Assembly (NCBI GenBank): GCA_041916775.1
Contig: JAYRYZ010000002.1
Span: forward strand, 62,001 to 126,000
Direction of reading: 5' to 3'
Source: UBA2357 sp041916775
GTDB lineage: Bacteria; Pseudomonadota; Gammaproteobacteria; Burkholderiales; Rhodocyclaceae
Length of the DNA: 64,000 nt
Part shown: positions 26,866 to 37,632 of the stretch, in pieces
Position numbering within the stretch: the first letter of the stretch is position 1
How the letters are laid out: each line of letters opens with the position of its first letter
Notes under the pieces: generated by a model
The model's input: only the letters and a program-made list of their open reading frames with translations
The model's database searches: none
Told to the model about the DNA's origin: nothing
Program-made: the position numbers and the translations under genes

Positions 26866-29346
26866 ATGAGCGCTCCGATCGACCCCCCTTGCGGAGCGTC
26901 TCAGGACGAAACACTCGCGCTGTGTCAGCGGAGCCTCGCCGACACGCGTGCGCGCCTGGATTATGTGATGCGGCAGGCGGGCGTGGGGTTCTGGGAGTGG
27001 GATCTCGTCGCCGCGCAGATTCGCCTGGATCCGATGGCGGCGGCGCTCTCGGGGTTTCCGGGTGAGGCGGTGTTCGCAGCCGGGGACTTCATCGCTGCAG
27101 TGCCGGAGGCCGACCGCGTGCGCGTGGATGCGATGCTGAAGGCCCATCTGCGCGGCGACGTCGCGAGCTTCGAGGCCGACTTCCGCTTCGATGGCACGCA
27201 CCTCGGTAGTGCCGGCGAGCGCTGGGTGCGCGCTCAGGCGCAAGCCAGCGAACGTCGTGACGATGGTCGCTGGGGACGTATTGCAGGCATTTTCAAGGAT
27301 GTCACCGACGAGAAGCGCTTCGAGCGCGAGTTGATCGCCGCGCGCGACCGGGCCGAGCAGGCGAGCAGGATCAAGGGCGAGTTCCTCGCCAACATGAGCC
27401 ATGAGATCCGCACGCCGATGAACGGCATCATCGGCATGACGGAGATCCTGCTCGATTCGCAGCTTGAGCCCGACCAGCGCAACTACCTGCGCACCTTGCG
27501 CGCCTCTGCGGAAGGTCTGCTGACGATCATCAACGACATCCTCGATTTCTCCAAGATCGAGGCTGGCATGCTCACCCTGGAGTCCATCGAGTACGCCCTG
27601 CCGGACCTGATCTCGGACACGGTCAAGACGCTGGCGCTGCAGGCGCATCAGAAGGGGATCGAGTTCTTCCACGCGATCGGGCCGGGCGTCCCTGAGCGTG
27701 TGCGTGGCGACCCGGGGCGGCTGCGGCAGGTGCTCATCAACCTCCTCGGCAATGCGATCAAGTTCAGCGAGCAGGGCGAGGTGGAGTGCTCGGTGAAGCT
27801 GCTCCGTTGCGTGGATTCGGTGGCCTGGCTGGAATTCGCGGTGCGCGACACCGGTATCGGCATCCCGCCCGACCGCCAGGAGTCGATCTTCGGCGCGTTC
27901 ACCCAGGCGGATGCGAGCACGACCCGCAAGTACGGTGGCACCGGGCTCGGGCTCGCGATCAGCCGTCAGCTGGTCGACCTCATGGGCGGCCGCATCGTGC
28001 TCGACAGCACGCCGGGCAAGGGCAGCACCTTCCGCTTCACGCTGCCGCTGGTGGCGCTTGCGGAACCCGTGCCGGTCGAGGCGGGCGCATTGGCTGGACG
28101 GCGTGTGTTGGTGGCCGAGCGTAATCCCGCGTTGGCCGAGCATGTCTGCGAAGAGCTGCGGCGCATTGGCCTGCGTGCGTCCCGCGCGTGCGATGGGGCG
28201 GCGCTGCTCGCTGCGCTCGCTGCGGAGAAGGATGGGCGCGATCCCTACGATTTCCTTCTGCTCGATGTGCACATGCCGGCTCCGGGTGGGCTTGCCTTCG
28301 CGCAGACCTTCGCGAGCGAGGCCCCGTGGTTGGATCGGATCGTGATCTCCTTGCCGAGCCACCGGCCGCGGGACGATCTCGATGCCTGTCAGCGTATCGG
28401 GCTCGGTTCGCGCATCGCCAAGCCGTACAGCATCGCGGAACTCCTCGGGGCGCTCGATTTGGCATGCGGCACCACTGCGCCGGTGCTGGAGCCCGCGTTC
28501 GCGCTCGAATCTCAGGTCGGCATATCTGAGCTCGTTGCAGCAGGGGGGCAGTCACCCCTGAAGATCCTGTTGGCCGAGGACAACCTGGTCAATCAGACGG
28601 TCGCAACCAAGATGCTGGAGAAGGTCGGTCACCGTGTCACGGTCGCGAACAATGGTCAGGAAGTTCTGGAGCTGATCGAACAGCAGGCGTTCGATCTGGT
28701 GTTGATGGATGTGCAGATGCCGGTGATGGGCGGCATTGAGGCGGCACGTGCAATCCGCGCGCGCGAGGCGCGCAGGAGCTGGGTGATGAGCGGCGAGTTG
28801 TGGATGTCGCTGCCCATCGTCGCGATGACCGCGCACGCCTCGGAGGAAGACAAGCTCGCCTGCCTCGAAGCCGGCATGGACGACTTCATCACCAAGCCGG
28901 TGCGCCCGTCCGAGCTCTACGCCGCGGTGCGCCGTGCCGCGACCCGTGAATCCGAAGCGGACAGCGGTGCGGGCCGGCTCACCGAGCTCGACCTCGGTGC
29001 GGGCTCCGCGGACGTGGATCTTGCACAGACTTTGTCGCTGCTCGATGGCGACCAGGAGGCGGTGCAGCAGATCATCCGCCTCTTCCTGCGCGACATCGGT
29101 GCCAACCTCAATGCCCTGCGCGCCGCCCGCCAGAAGGGCGACCTCGTGCGCGTCGCCGAGCTCGCCCATTCCATGAAGGGCAGCGTCGGGGTGTTCTTCG
29201 CCGAGCGCGCCACCGAGGCCGCCGCATACGTCGAGGCACTCGCGCGCAAATCCGACCCCGACGCGCTGCGCGGCCCGATGAACGCGCTCCTCGAAAGCCT
29301 GGACGCGCTCACTCGCATCCTGCGGAAATCGCTGACTTCGCAGTAA
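26866..29346 (+). CDS. hybrid sensor histidine kinase with two receiver domains and an Hpt domain
   Basis: This 826-residue phosphorelay protein contains, in order, a PAS-like sensor (about 30-150), a HisKA domain with H179 in NMSHEIRTPMNGIIGM, and a HATPase_c domain with G boxes DTGIGIPP and GGTGLGLAISRQL. A first receiver (about 410-535) is followed by a second receiver (about 564-690, phospho-acceptor D615 in LMDVQMPVMGG) and a C-terminal Hpt domain (about 705-820, H768 in LAHSMKGS). No transmembrane segment is visible, so it senses a cytoplasmic signal. The first receiver keeps D467 (LDVHMP) but its acidic pair is replaced by E418-R419, so it may be a pseudo-receiver. No partner response regulator lies nearby. 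It resembles BarA/TorS-type tripartite kinases, but input and output are unknown. Confidence 0.9.
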   Translation: MSAPIDPPCGASQDETLALCQRSLADTRARLDYVMRQAGVGFWEWDLVAAQIRLDPMAAALSGFPGEAVFAAGDFIAAVPEADRVRVDAMLKAHLRGDVASFEADFRFDGTHLGSAGERWVRAQAQASERRDDGRWGRIAGIFKDVTDEKRFERELIAARDRAEQASRIKGEFLANMSHEIRTPMNGIIGMTEILLDSQLEPDQRNYLRTLRASAEGLLTIINDILDFSKIEAGMLTLESIEYALPDLISDTVKTLALQAHQKGIEFFHAIGPGVPERVRGDPGRLRQVLINLLGNAIKFSEQGEVECSVKLLRCVDSVAWLEFAVRDTGIGIPPDRQESIFGAFTQADASTTRKYGGTGLGLAISRQLVDLMGGRIVLDSTPGKGSTFRFTLPLVALAEPVPVEAGALAGRRVLVAERNPALAEHVCEELRRIGLRASRACDGAALLAALAAEKDGRDPYDFLLLDVHMPAPGGLAFAQTFASEAPWLDRIVISLPSHRPRDDLDACQRIGLGSRIAKPYSIAELLGALDLACGTTAPVLEPAFALESQVGISELVAAGGQSPLKILLAEDNLVNQTVATKMLEKVGHRVTVANNGQEVLELIEQQAFDLVLMDVQMPVMGGIEAARAIRAREARRSWVMSGELWMSLPIVAMTAHASEEDKLACLEAGMDDFITKPVRPSELYAAVRRAATRESEADSGAGRLTELDLGAGSADVDLAQTLSLLDGDQEAVQQIIRLFLRDIGANLNALRAARQKGDLVRVAELAHSMKGSVGVFFAERATEAAAYVEALARKSDPDALRGPMNALLESLDALTRILRKSLTSQ

Positions 29347-29377
29347 ACTGCAATCAGTTCAAGGGTGGGCTTTGGCG

Positions 29378-29872
29378 ATGGGGATGTTCGAACTGATCGC
29401 GATGTTGTCCTCGAACAAGGTGAACTACGTTCTTGTCGGTGGGCTCGCTGTGGCACTGCAGGGGTATCAGCGTGTCACGATGGATGTCGATATCGTTCTG
29501 GCGATGGATGATGACAACCTCGTGAACTTCATCAAGCTGGCGAATGTAGCAGGACTGCGACCGGCCATCCCTGTCCCGATTGATTCCCTGCGACAATCGG
29601 AGTTGATCGAGCAGTGGCACCGTGAGAAGGGGATGATTGCCTTCAGCCTGCGAACTTCCGACGCTGTGGCTCTGGTGATTGACGTGTTGGTTCGGCCCAA
29701 GGTGCCGTACGCGGAATTGTGTCGCGATGCCGTCAATGTGGAAGTTGGTGAGCACAGCATCCCTGTCGCATCCATCGATCATCTGATTGCATTGAAGACG
29801 GGGTCCGGGCGCAGCAAGGACATGATCGACATTGAGGCACTGCAAAGAATCAAGGCGGGGGAAAAGCCATGA
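29378..29872 (+). CDS. minimal nucleotidyltransferase-like protein
   Basis: This protein of about 164 residues shows the nucleotidyltransferase beta-superfamily signature YVLVGGLAVALQGYQRVTMDVDIVL: the GG motif, a basic segment, then T-x-D-x-D as likely metal-binding acids. A third acid in VIDVLVRP and the late motif VASIDHLIALKTGSGRSKDMIDIEAL are as in the MNT/DUF6036-like and AbiEii-like groups. Members often act as toxins or antitoxins; an antitoxin-like AMPylating role is possible. Start choice is unclear (TTG 29372, ATG 29378, ATG 29384), with GGGTGGG upstream. The stop overlaps the next ATG by ATGA. Base composition is visibly less GC-rich than in flanking genes, hinting at recent acquisition. 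Confidence 0.72.
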   Translation: MGMFELIAMLSSNKVNYVLVGGLAVALQGYQRVTMDVDIVLAMDDDNLVNFIKLANVAGLRPAIPVPIDSLRQSELIEQWHREKGMIAFSLRTSDAVALVIDVLVRPKVPYAELCRDAVNVEVGEHSIPVASIDHLIALKTGSGRSKDMIDIEALQRIKAGEKP

Positions 29873-30063
29873 ATGCCGACGAGAATCTGCGCCTCATTCG
29901 TGAGATCGAGGCAAGTCGCGACTTCCTGCTCTGTGCGTATCGACAGAATCCTCGACTGCTTGAATGCGCGGAGCCACGTATCCGGATGTTGTTTTCGCCG
30001 CCGCCCCCGGCCCCCGTTTCTGCTGGAGAGCCGCGTTTAAAAGCGATGGTCCGGGCCGAGTGA
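29869..30063 (+). CDS. small protein coupled to the nucleotidyltransferase, unknown function
   Basis: I do not recognise this 64-residue protein (MNADENLRLIREIEASRDFL...). It has an N-terminal amphipathic helix rich in Glu and Arg, a middle YRQNPRLLECAEPRIR segment and a proline-rich stretch (FSPPPPAPVSAGEP). Its start overlaps the stop of the nucleotidyltransferase gene by four bases, so the two are translationally coupled. By position it could be the partner of a two-gene toxin-antitoxin-like unit, but no motif proves this. A hairpin with a T-run about 70 bases downstream may end the transcript. Confidence 0.55.
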   Translation: MNADENLRLIREIEASRDFLLCAYRQNPRLLECAEPRIRMLFSPPPPAPVSAGEPRLKAMVRAE

Positions 30064-30086
30064 CGGTCTGTTGACAAGCACCCGGT

Positions 30087-30115
30087 TTGCGCCCATCGCC
30101 CCGCGGCGCTATAAT
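30087..30115 (+). promoter_or_regulatory. sigma-70-like promoter of carAB
   Basis: TTGCGC and TATAAT are separated by exactly 17 bases. The -10 hexamer is perfect. Transcription would start near 30122, about 113 bases before the carA start and only about 10 bases before a terminator-like hairpin. Confidence 0.7.
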
Positions 30116-30131
30116 CCCGGCGATTCAATAG

Positions 30132-30163
30132 CGGGATAGGCCGAACGGCCCGTCCCGTTTTTT
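30132..30163 (+). terminator. attenuator-like intrinsic terminator in the carA leader
   Basis: CGGGA pairs with TCCCG, with an inner GGCC-GAAC-GGCC hairpin, and six T follow directly. It lies between the TATAAT-type promoter and carA. It could be the terminator of the upstream nucleotidyltransferase/small-protein pair or, because it is downstream of the promoter, an attenuator for carAB. Confidence 0.75.
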
Positions 30164-30234
30164 CACGTATGGGGTTCGTGTGCCGGGGTCTTCCGGACGC
30201 GCCTCGTCAAAGCCACAAAATCCAGGAGTTTGTC

Positions 30235-31377
30235 GTGACTGCATTCCCGCCTGCCATTCTGGCACTCGCCGACGGAACGATCTTCCACGGCAAGGGGATT
30301 GGCGCGGTCGGCAGCACGGTCGGCGAGGTGGTGTTCAACACCTCGATGTCGGGTTACCAGGAAATCCTGACCGACCCGAGTTACTGCCGCCAGATCGTCA
30401 CCCTGACCTATCCGCACATCGGCAACACCGGGGTGAACCCGGAAGACGTCGAAGCCGGGCGCGTGCACGCAGCCGGCCTCGTGATTCGCGACCTGCCGCT
30501 GCGTGCCTCCAATTTCCGCATGGACCGCACCCTCGACGCCTACCTGCGCGACGAGAACGTGGTCGCGATCGCCGGCATCGACACCCGCAAGCTCACCCGC
30601 ATCCTGCGCGAGAAGGGCGCCCAGGCGGGCTGCATCGTCACCGCTGCGGCGGGCGAGGCGCTCGATGCCGAAGCGGCCGTGGCGCAGGCGCGCGCCTTCC
30701 CCGGCCTTGCCGGGATGGACCTCGCCAAGGTGGTGTCCGCGACCGAGACCATCAGCTGGGACGAGGGTGAGTGGGTGCTCGGCGAAGGCTACGTGCCGCG
30801 CGGCGAGGCGCGCTTCCATGTGGTCGCCTACGACTTCGGCGTCAAGCGCAACATCCTGCGCATGCTCGCGAGCCGTGGCTGCCGCCTCACGGTCGTGCCG
30901 GCCGAGACGCCGGCGGCCGAGGTGCTCGCGCTCGCGCCGGACGGCATCTTCCTCTCCAACGGCCCGGGTGACCCGGAGCCCTGCGACTATGCGATCGCTG
31001 CGATCCGCAGCTTCCTCGACAAGGGCATCCCCACCTTCGGCATCTGCCTCGGCCACCAGCTGATGGCGCTCGCCTCCGGCGCGCGCACGATGAAGATGAA
31101 GTTCGGCCACCATGGCGCGAACCATCCGGTGAAGGATCTCGACAGCGGTCACGTGATGATCACCAGCCAGAACCACGGCTTCGCGGTCGATCCGGACAGC
31201 CTGCCGGCCAACCTGCGGCCCACGCACGTGTCGCTCTTCGACGGCAGCCTGCAGGGCCTCGCGCGCACCGACGTGCCGGCCTTCTGCTTCCAGGGTCACC
31301 CTGAGGCGAGCCCGGGCCCGCACGACGTGGCCTACCTGTTCGACCGCTTCGTCAGGCTGCTCGAAGCGCGTCGCTGA
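30235..31377 (+). CDS. carA: carbamoyl-phosphate synthase small (glutaminase) subunit
   Basis: This 380-residue subunit hydrolyses glutamine and passes ammonia to CarB for carbamoyl phosphate, feeding arginine and pyrimidine synthesis. The start is a GTG preceded by AGGAG six bases away; the frame is open further upstream into the leader but lacks such a site. The N-terminal CPSase domain shows FHGKGIGAVGSTVGEVVFNTSMSGY. The C-terminal class I amidotransferase has the nucleophile Cys in FGICLGHQLMALA and the His/Glu pair in FQGHPEASPGP. It is followed by carB after 55 bases. Confidence 0.96.
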   Translation: MTAFPPAILALADGTIFHGKGIGAVGSTVGEVVFNTSMSGYQEILTDPSYCRQIVTLTYPHIGNTGVNPEDVEAGRVHAAGLVIRDLPLRASNFRMDRTLDAYLRDENVVAIAGIDTRKLTRILREKGAQAGCIVTAAAGEALDAEAAVAQARAFPGLAGMDLAKVVSATETISWDEGEWVLGEGYVPRGEARFHVVAYDFGVKRNILRMLASRGCRLTVVPAETPAAEVLALAPDGIFLSNGPGDPEPCDYAIAAIRSFLDKGIPTFGICLGHQLMALASGARTMKMKFGHHGANHPVKDLDSGHVMITSQNHGFAVDPDSLPANLRPTHVSLFDGSLQGLARTDVPAFCFQGHPEASPGPHDVAYLFDRFVRLLEARR

Positions 31378-31432
31378 AACACCGGCCGGCCGCCCTTGCG
31401 ACCGGTTTCACACGAAATACCGAGGTTAGGCC

Positions 31433-34656
<3,224 letters not shown>

Positions 34657-34660
<4 letters not shown>

Positions 34661-35133
34661 ACAAGACGCCGCTGACCGTCCGTGGGGCGGAATTGTTGCG
34701 TGCAGAGCTGCACCGTCTGAAGACCGTGGAGCGCCCCAACGTGATCGCCGCGATCGCCGAGGCGCGCTCGCATGGCGACCTTTCCGAGAATGCCGAGTAC
34801 GACGCCGCCAAGGAGCGGCAGGGCTTTCTCGAGGGCCGCATCAAGGAGCTCGAAGGCAAGATCGCCAACGCCCAGATCATCGACCCCAAGCTGCTCGATG
34901 CCGACGGTCGTTGTGTGTTCGGCGCGACGGTCGAGATCGAGGACGTCGAGTCGGGTGACACCGTCACCTACCAGATCGTCGGCGACGACGAGGCGGACGT
35001 GAAGGAAGGGCGGATCTCGGTGAGCTCGCCGATCGCGCGCGCGCTGATCGGCAAGTATGCCGGCGATGTCGCGGTGGTGCAGGCGCCGGGCGGCACGCGC
35101 GAGTTCGAGATCGTCGACGTCCGCTACGTCTGA
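34657..35133 (+). CDS. greA: transcript cleavage factor GreA
   Basis: This 158-residue elongation factor rescues backtracked RNA polymerase by stimulating transcript cleavage. The N-terminal coiled coil carries the catalytic tip D41 and E44 in HGDLSENAEYDAAKERQ. The C-terminal FKBP-like domain shows GATVEIEDVESGDTVTYQIVGDDEADV and ISVSSPIARALIGKYAGD. It is GreA rather than GreB by the SENAEYDAAKE tip and the SPIARALIGK segment. Its ATG overlaps the carB stop. The carAB-greA order is conserved in many proteobacteria. Confidence 0.97.
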
Positions 35134-35140
35134 GCGCGGT

Positions 35141-35683
35141 GTGGTCGAGCGCTACGCCAGTCACCTGACCCTGCTTGCCGTCACCCTGTGGGTCGGCGCG
35201 CTCTGGGCGATCGGCTTCATCGCGGTGCCAACGCTGTTTGCGATGAGCCCGGACCGCATGTTGGCGGGCGAGATCGCCGGTCGGCTGTTCCAGCTGGTGG
35301 CGTGGATCGGCTTCGGCGCGGGCGGGTGGATTCTGCTGCATGCGCTCGTGACCCTGGGCAAGGGCGCGCTGCGCAACCGCACCTTCGGTGTGGTGGTGCT
35401 GATGCTGGTGACGGCGGCTGCGATCCAGTTTCAGGTGCAGCCGGACATGGCGAGGATGAAGGCCGAGGCCCGGCCGTTGGACGTCATGGCGAGCCCGCTG
35501 GCCGGGGATTTCCAGCGCGCGCACCGCATCTCCACCGGCCTGTACGTGTTGCAGTGCGTGCTCGGGATCGTGCTGGTGCTGGGTGTGCAGCACGTTGCGG
35601 GCGAGTGTTCCGGCGGGCACTGCGCCGGGGGGCTGCGCTCCGCCGGCTTGCCTGCGCGGCGAAGCGACAGCGGCAGCGCATGA
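35141..35683 (+). CDS. DUF4149 family inner membrane protein
   Basis: This protein of about 180 residues begins at a GTG (VVERYASHLTLL) 7 bases after the greA stop. It has four predicted transmembrane helices: LTLLAVTLWVGALWAIGFIAVPTLF, LFQLVAWIGFGAGGWILLHALV, FGVVVLMLVTAAAIQF and TGLYVLQCVLGIVLVLGVQHV. It has a hydrophilic segment with HRISTGLY before the last helix, as in DUF4149 proteins, which commonly sit beside greA and yhbY in betaproteobacteria. Function unknown. The C-terminal tail has two cysteines (ECSGGHC). Confidence 0.78.
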   Translation: MVERYASHLTLLAVTLWVGALWAIGFIAVPTLFAMSPDRMLAGEIAGRLFQLVAWIGFGAGGWILLHALVTLGKGALRNRTFGVVVLMLVTAAAIQFQVQPDMARMKAEARPLDVMASPLAGDFQRAHRISTGLYVLQCVLGIVLVLGVQHVAGECSGGHCAGGLRSAGLPARRSDSGSA

Positions 35684-35742
35684 GTCGTCGGCGGGAGCGC
35701 GCCGGGGCATCGACATTCACCCCGGCACGCGCCGCGATGCCA

Positions 35743-36204
35743 TCAGCGGCCGCGCGGTGCCTTGCCGGGCAGGCCGCCGCGGGGACGGCGGGCCGCAGAG
35801 CGTTTCTTCTCGGCTGCAGCCTGGATCATTGCGGTGCGGCGTGCGGCGGCGGCGAAGGCGCGCGCGGATTTCTCGCGCGCGACACTGCGTACCGGTGCCT
35901 TGGCAGGTGCAGCCGCAGCGGTCTCGGTTTCCTCACGACGCTTGCGCCAGATCACCAGGATGGTGCCGATATGTTGCACCGGTGCAGCCTCGAGCGCGTT
36001 GCAGACTTCCGCGAGGAGTTTCTCTCGGTCGGCCCGCTCGGTGCCATGCACCTTGATCTTGATGAGTTCGTGGGCCTGCAGTGAGCGTTCGATCTCTGCC
36101 AGCACTGCGGGCGTGAGCCCGTTGGCGGCGATCGACACGACGGGGTTCAGATGGTGGGCGGCGGCGCGGAAGGCACGACGTTCGCCCGGGGAAAGCTCGA
36201 TCAT
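35743..36204 (-). CDS. yhbY: ribosome assembly RNA-binding protein YhbY, with basic C-terminal extension
   Basis: This 153-residue protein has the CRM/YhbY RNA-binding fold in residues 1-95: LSPGERRAFRAAAHHLNPVVSIAANGLTPAVL, KIKVHGTERADREKLLAEVC and IGTILVIWRKR. YhbY-type proteins associate with the 50S subunit during assembly. A C-terminal Ala/Arg/Lys-rich extension of about 55 residues (SARAFAAAARRTAMIQAAAEKKRSAARRPRGG) is longer than in E. coli YhbY (97 residues) and may give extra RNA affinity. It is divergent from rlmE, 40 bases away, the usual yhbY-rlmE arrangement. Confidence 0.9.
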   Translation of the reverse strand: MIELSPGERRAFRAAAHHLNPVVSIAANGLTPAVLAEIERSLQAHELIKIKVHGTERADREKLLAEVCNALEAAPVQHIGTILVIWRKRREETETAAAAPAKAPVRSVAREKSARAFAAAARRTAMIQAAAEKKRSAARRPRGGLPGKAPRGR

Positions 36205-36244
36205 CAAGGTTCTCAACAAGATACAGAGCAGGGATTCTACTCCG

Positions 36245-36874
36245 ATGAAGCGGACCAAGACCAGCAAGGCGTGGATGATGGAGCACGTCACCGACCCCTA
36301 TGTGCAGCGCGCCAAGACGGAGGGCTACCGCAGCCGCGCCGCCTTCAAGCTGCTCGAGATCGACGAGCGCGACCACCTGCTGAAGCCTGGTCAGGTGGTC
36401 GTGGATCTCGGCGCGGCGCCGGGTTCATGGACCCAGGTTGCGGTGCACAAGGCGGGCGCGAAGGGCCGGGTGATCGCGCTCGACCTGCTGCCGGTGGAGC
36501 CCATGCCCGGCATGGAGTTCATCCAGGGCGATTTCACCGAGGACGCGATCCTTGCCGAACTCGAGACGCTGCTCGACGGCGCAGCGGTGGATGTGGTGCT
36601 GTCCGACATGGCGCCCAACATGTCGGGCATCGAGCTTACCGACCAGGCGCGCTCCATCTACCTCGCCGAGCTCGCGCTGGATTTCGCTGCACGCCACCTC
36701 AAGCCGGGCGGCAAGTTCCTGGTGAAGACTTTCCAGGGGCCGGGTTTCATGGAGTTCCGCGCCGAGGCGCAGCGCCACTTCGCGACGGTGCAGGTGCGCA
36801 AGCCCAAGGCCTCGCGCGACCGCAGCGCCGAGGTCTATGTGCTCGGGCTGGGCTGCCGGGCGGAAGGGCGATAA
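36245..36874 (+). CDS. rlmE: 23S rRNA 2'-O-methyltransferase RlmE (FtsJ)
   Basis: This 209-residue SAM-dependent enzyme methylates U2552 of 23S rRNA late in 50S assembly. The start MKRTKTSKAWMMEH gives the usual length. The catalytic tetrad is complete: K35, D121, K161, E196, in FKLLEID, SDMAPNMSG, LVKTFQG and SAEVYVLG; each is three residues earlier than in E. coli. The SAM motif is VVDLGAAPGSWTQVA. In many proteobacteria ftsH follows directly; here about 17.6 kb of other genes intervene. Confidence 0.96.
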   Translation: MKRTKTSKAWMMEHVTDPYVQRAKTEGYRSRAAFKLLEIDERDHLLKPGQVVVDLGAAPGSWTQVAVHKAGAKGRVIALDLLPVEPMPGMEFIQGDFTEDAILAELETLLDGAAVDVVLSDMAPNMSGIELTDQARSIYLAELALDFAARHLKPGGKFLVKTFQGPGFMEFRAEAQRHFATVQVRKPKASRDRSAEVYVLGLGCRAEGR

Positions 36875-36900
36875 GCTCGCGTATCACAGGAGAAACCCGC

Positions 36901-37572
36901 ATGGCCCTCGATATCGATGTGGTGTCCGACTTTGTCTGCCCCTGGTGCTTTCTCGGCAAGGTGCGCCTCGAACAGGCGCTCGCCGGGTTTGCGCGCAGCC
37001 ACCCGGAACACGAGGTGCGGGTGAACTGGCTGCCTTACTTCCTGAACCCGGATACGCCGCCGCAGGGCGAGCCCTACCGTGCCTTCCTGGAGAACAAGTT
37101 TGGCGGCAGGCACAAGGCCGACGCGGTGCTCGCGCGGGTGGCCGAGGCGGCGCGGCCGGACGGTCTCAACTATGCCTTCGAGCGCATCGCGACGCGGCCG
37201 AACACGCTCGGCGCGCATCGGCTGGCGTATCGCGTGCAGTCGCTCGGCTTCACCCAGCCGCAGGTGCAGCAACTGGTGAACAGGCTCTTCGCGGCTCACT
37301 TCCAGGAGGGTCGGGACATCGGCAACAGCGAGGTGCTCGCCGACATCGCGGCCGACTGTGGCGACCGGCGCGAAGCGGCGCTGGACTATCTCGCCGGTGA
37401 CGGCGGGGCTGCTGCGGTGAAGCGCATGGCCGGCCAGGTGCAGCAGCAGGGTATCGAAGGTGTGCCCTTCTTCATCTTCAACCGCAGGCTCGCGGTGTCC
37501 GGTGCGCAGTCGGTGGCGAACCTGGGCGCGGCGATGCTGCAGGCGCTGGAAGACGCGGCCCGGGCGCACTGA
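36901..37572 (+). CDS. FrnE/DsbA-family oxidoreductase
   Basis: This 223-residue member of the DsbA-like thioredoxin superfamily (FrnE type) has active site C13-P-W-C16 in SDFVCPWCFLGK near the N-terminus. No signal peptide is present, so it is cytoplasmic. Conserved FrnE features follow: VNWLPYFLNPDTPPQG, NTLGAHRLAYRVQ, RDIGNSEVLADIAADCG and the cis-Pro segment GIEGVPFFIFNRR. Some FrnE proteins protect against oxidative stress or act as 2-hydroxychromene-carboxylate isomerase relatives. AGGAG precedes the ATG at proper spacing. It is the first gene in the accessory-looking block after rlmE. Confidence 0.88.
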   Translation: MALDIDVVSDFVCPWCFLGKVRLEQALAGFARSHPEHEVRVNWLPYFLNPDTPPQGEPYRAFLENKFGGRHKADAVLARVAEAARPDGLNYAFERIATRPNTLGAHRLAYRVQSLGFTQPQVQQLVNRLFAAHFQEGRDIGNSEVLADIAADCGDRREAALDYLAGDGGAAAVKRMAGQVQQQGIEGVPFFIFNRRLAVSGAQSVANLGAAMLQALEDAARAH

Positions 37573-37588
37573 GGCGCAGCCGCAGCAA

Positions 37589-37621
37589 CCGGGTGTGCCC
37601 GGCGCACTCCGGGCACCCCGG
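37589..37621. terminator. GC-rich hairpin between convergent genes
   Basis: CCGGGTGTGCCCGG and CCGGGCACCCCGG are near-complementary arms that form a strong stem with a one-base bulge. It lies between the convergent stops of the FrnE gene and phnX. There is no T-run, so intrinsic termination is not certain; it may act as a block or mRNA 3' end stabiliser. Confidence 0.5.
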
Positions 37622-37632
37622 AGCGCACACGG

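Noticed and set aside
30071..30115. TTGACA at 30071 paired with TATAAT at 30110 as the carA promoter
   Set aside because: The spacing is 33 bases. TTGCGC at 30087 with 17-base spacing is the better partner.
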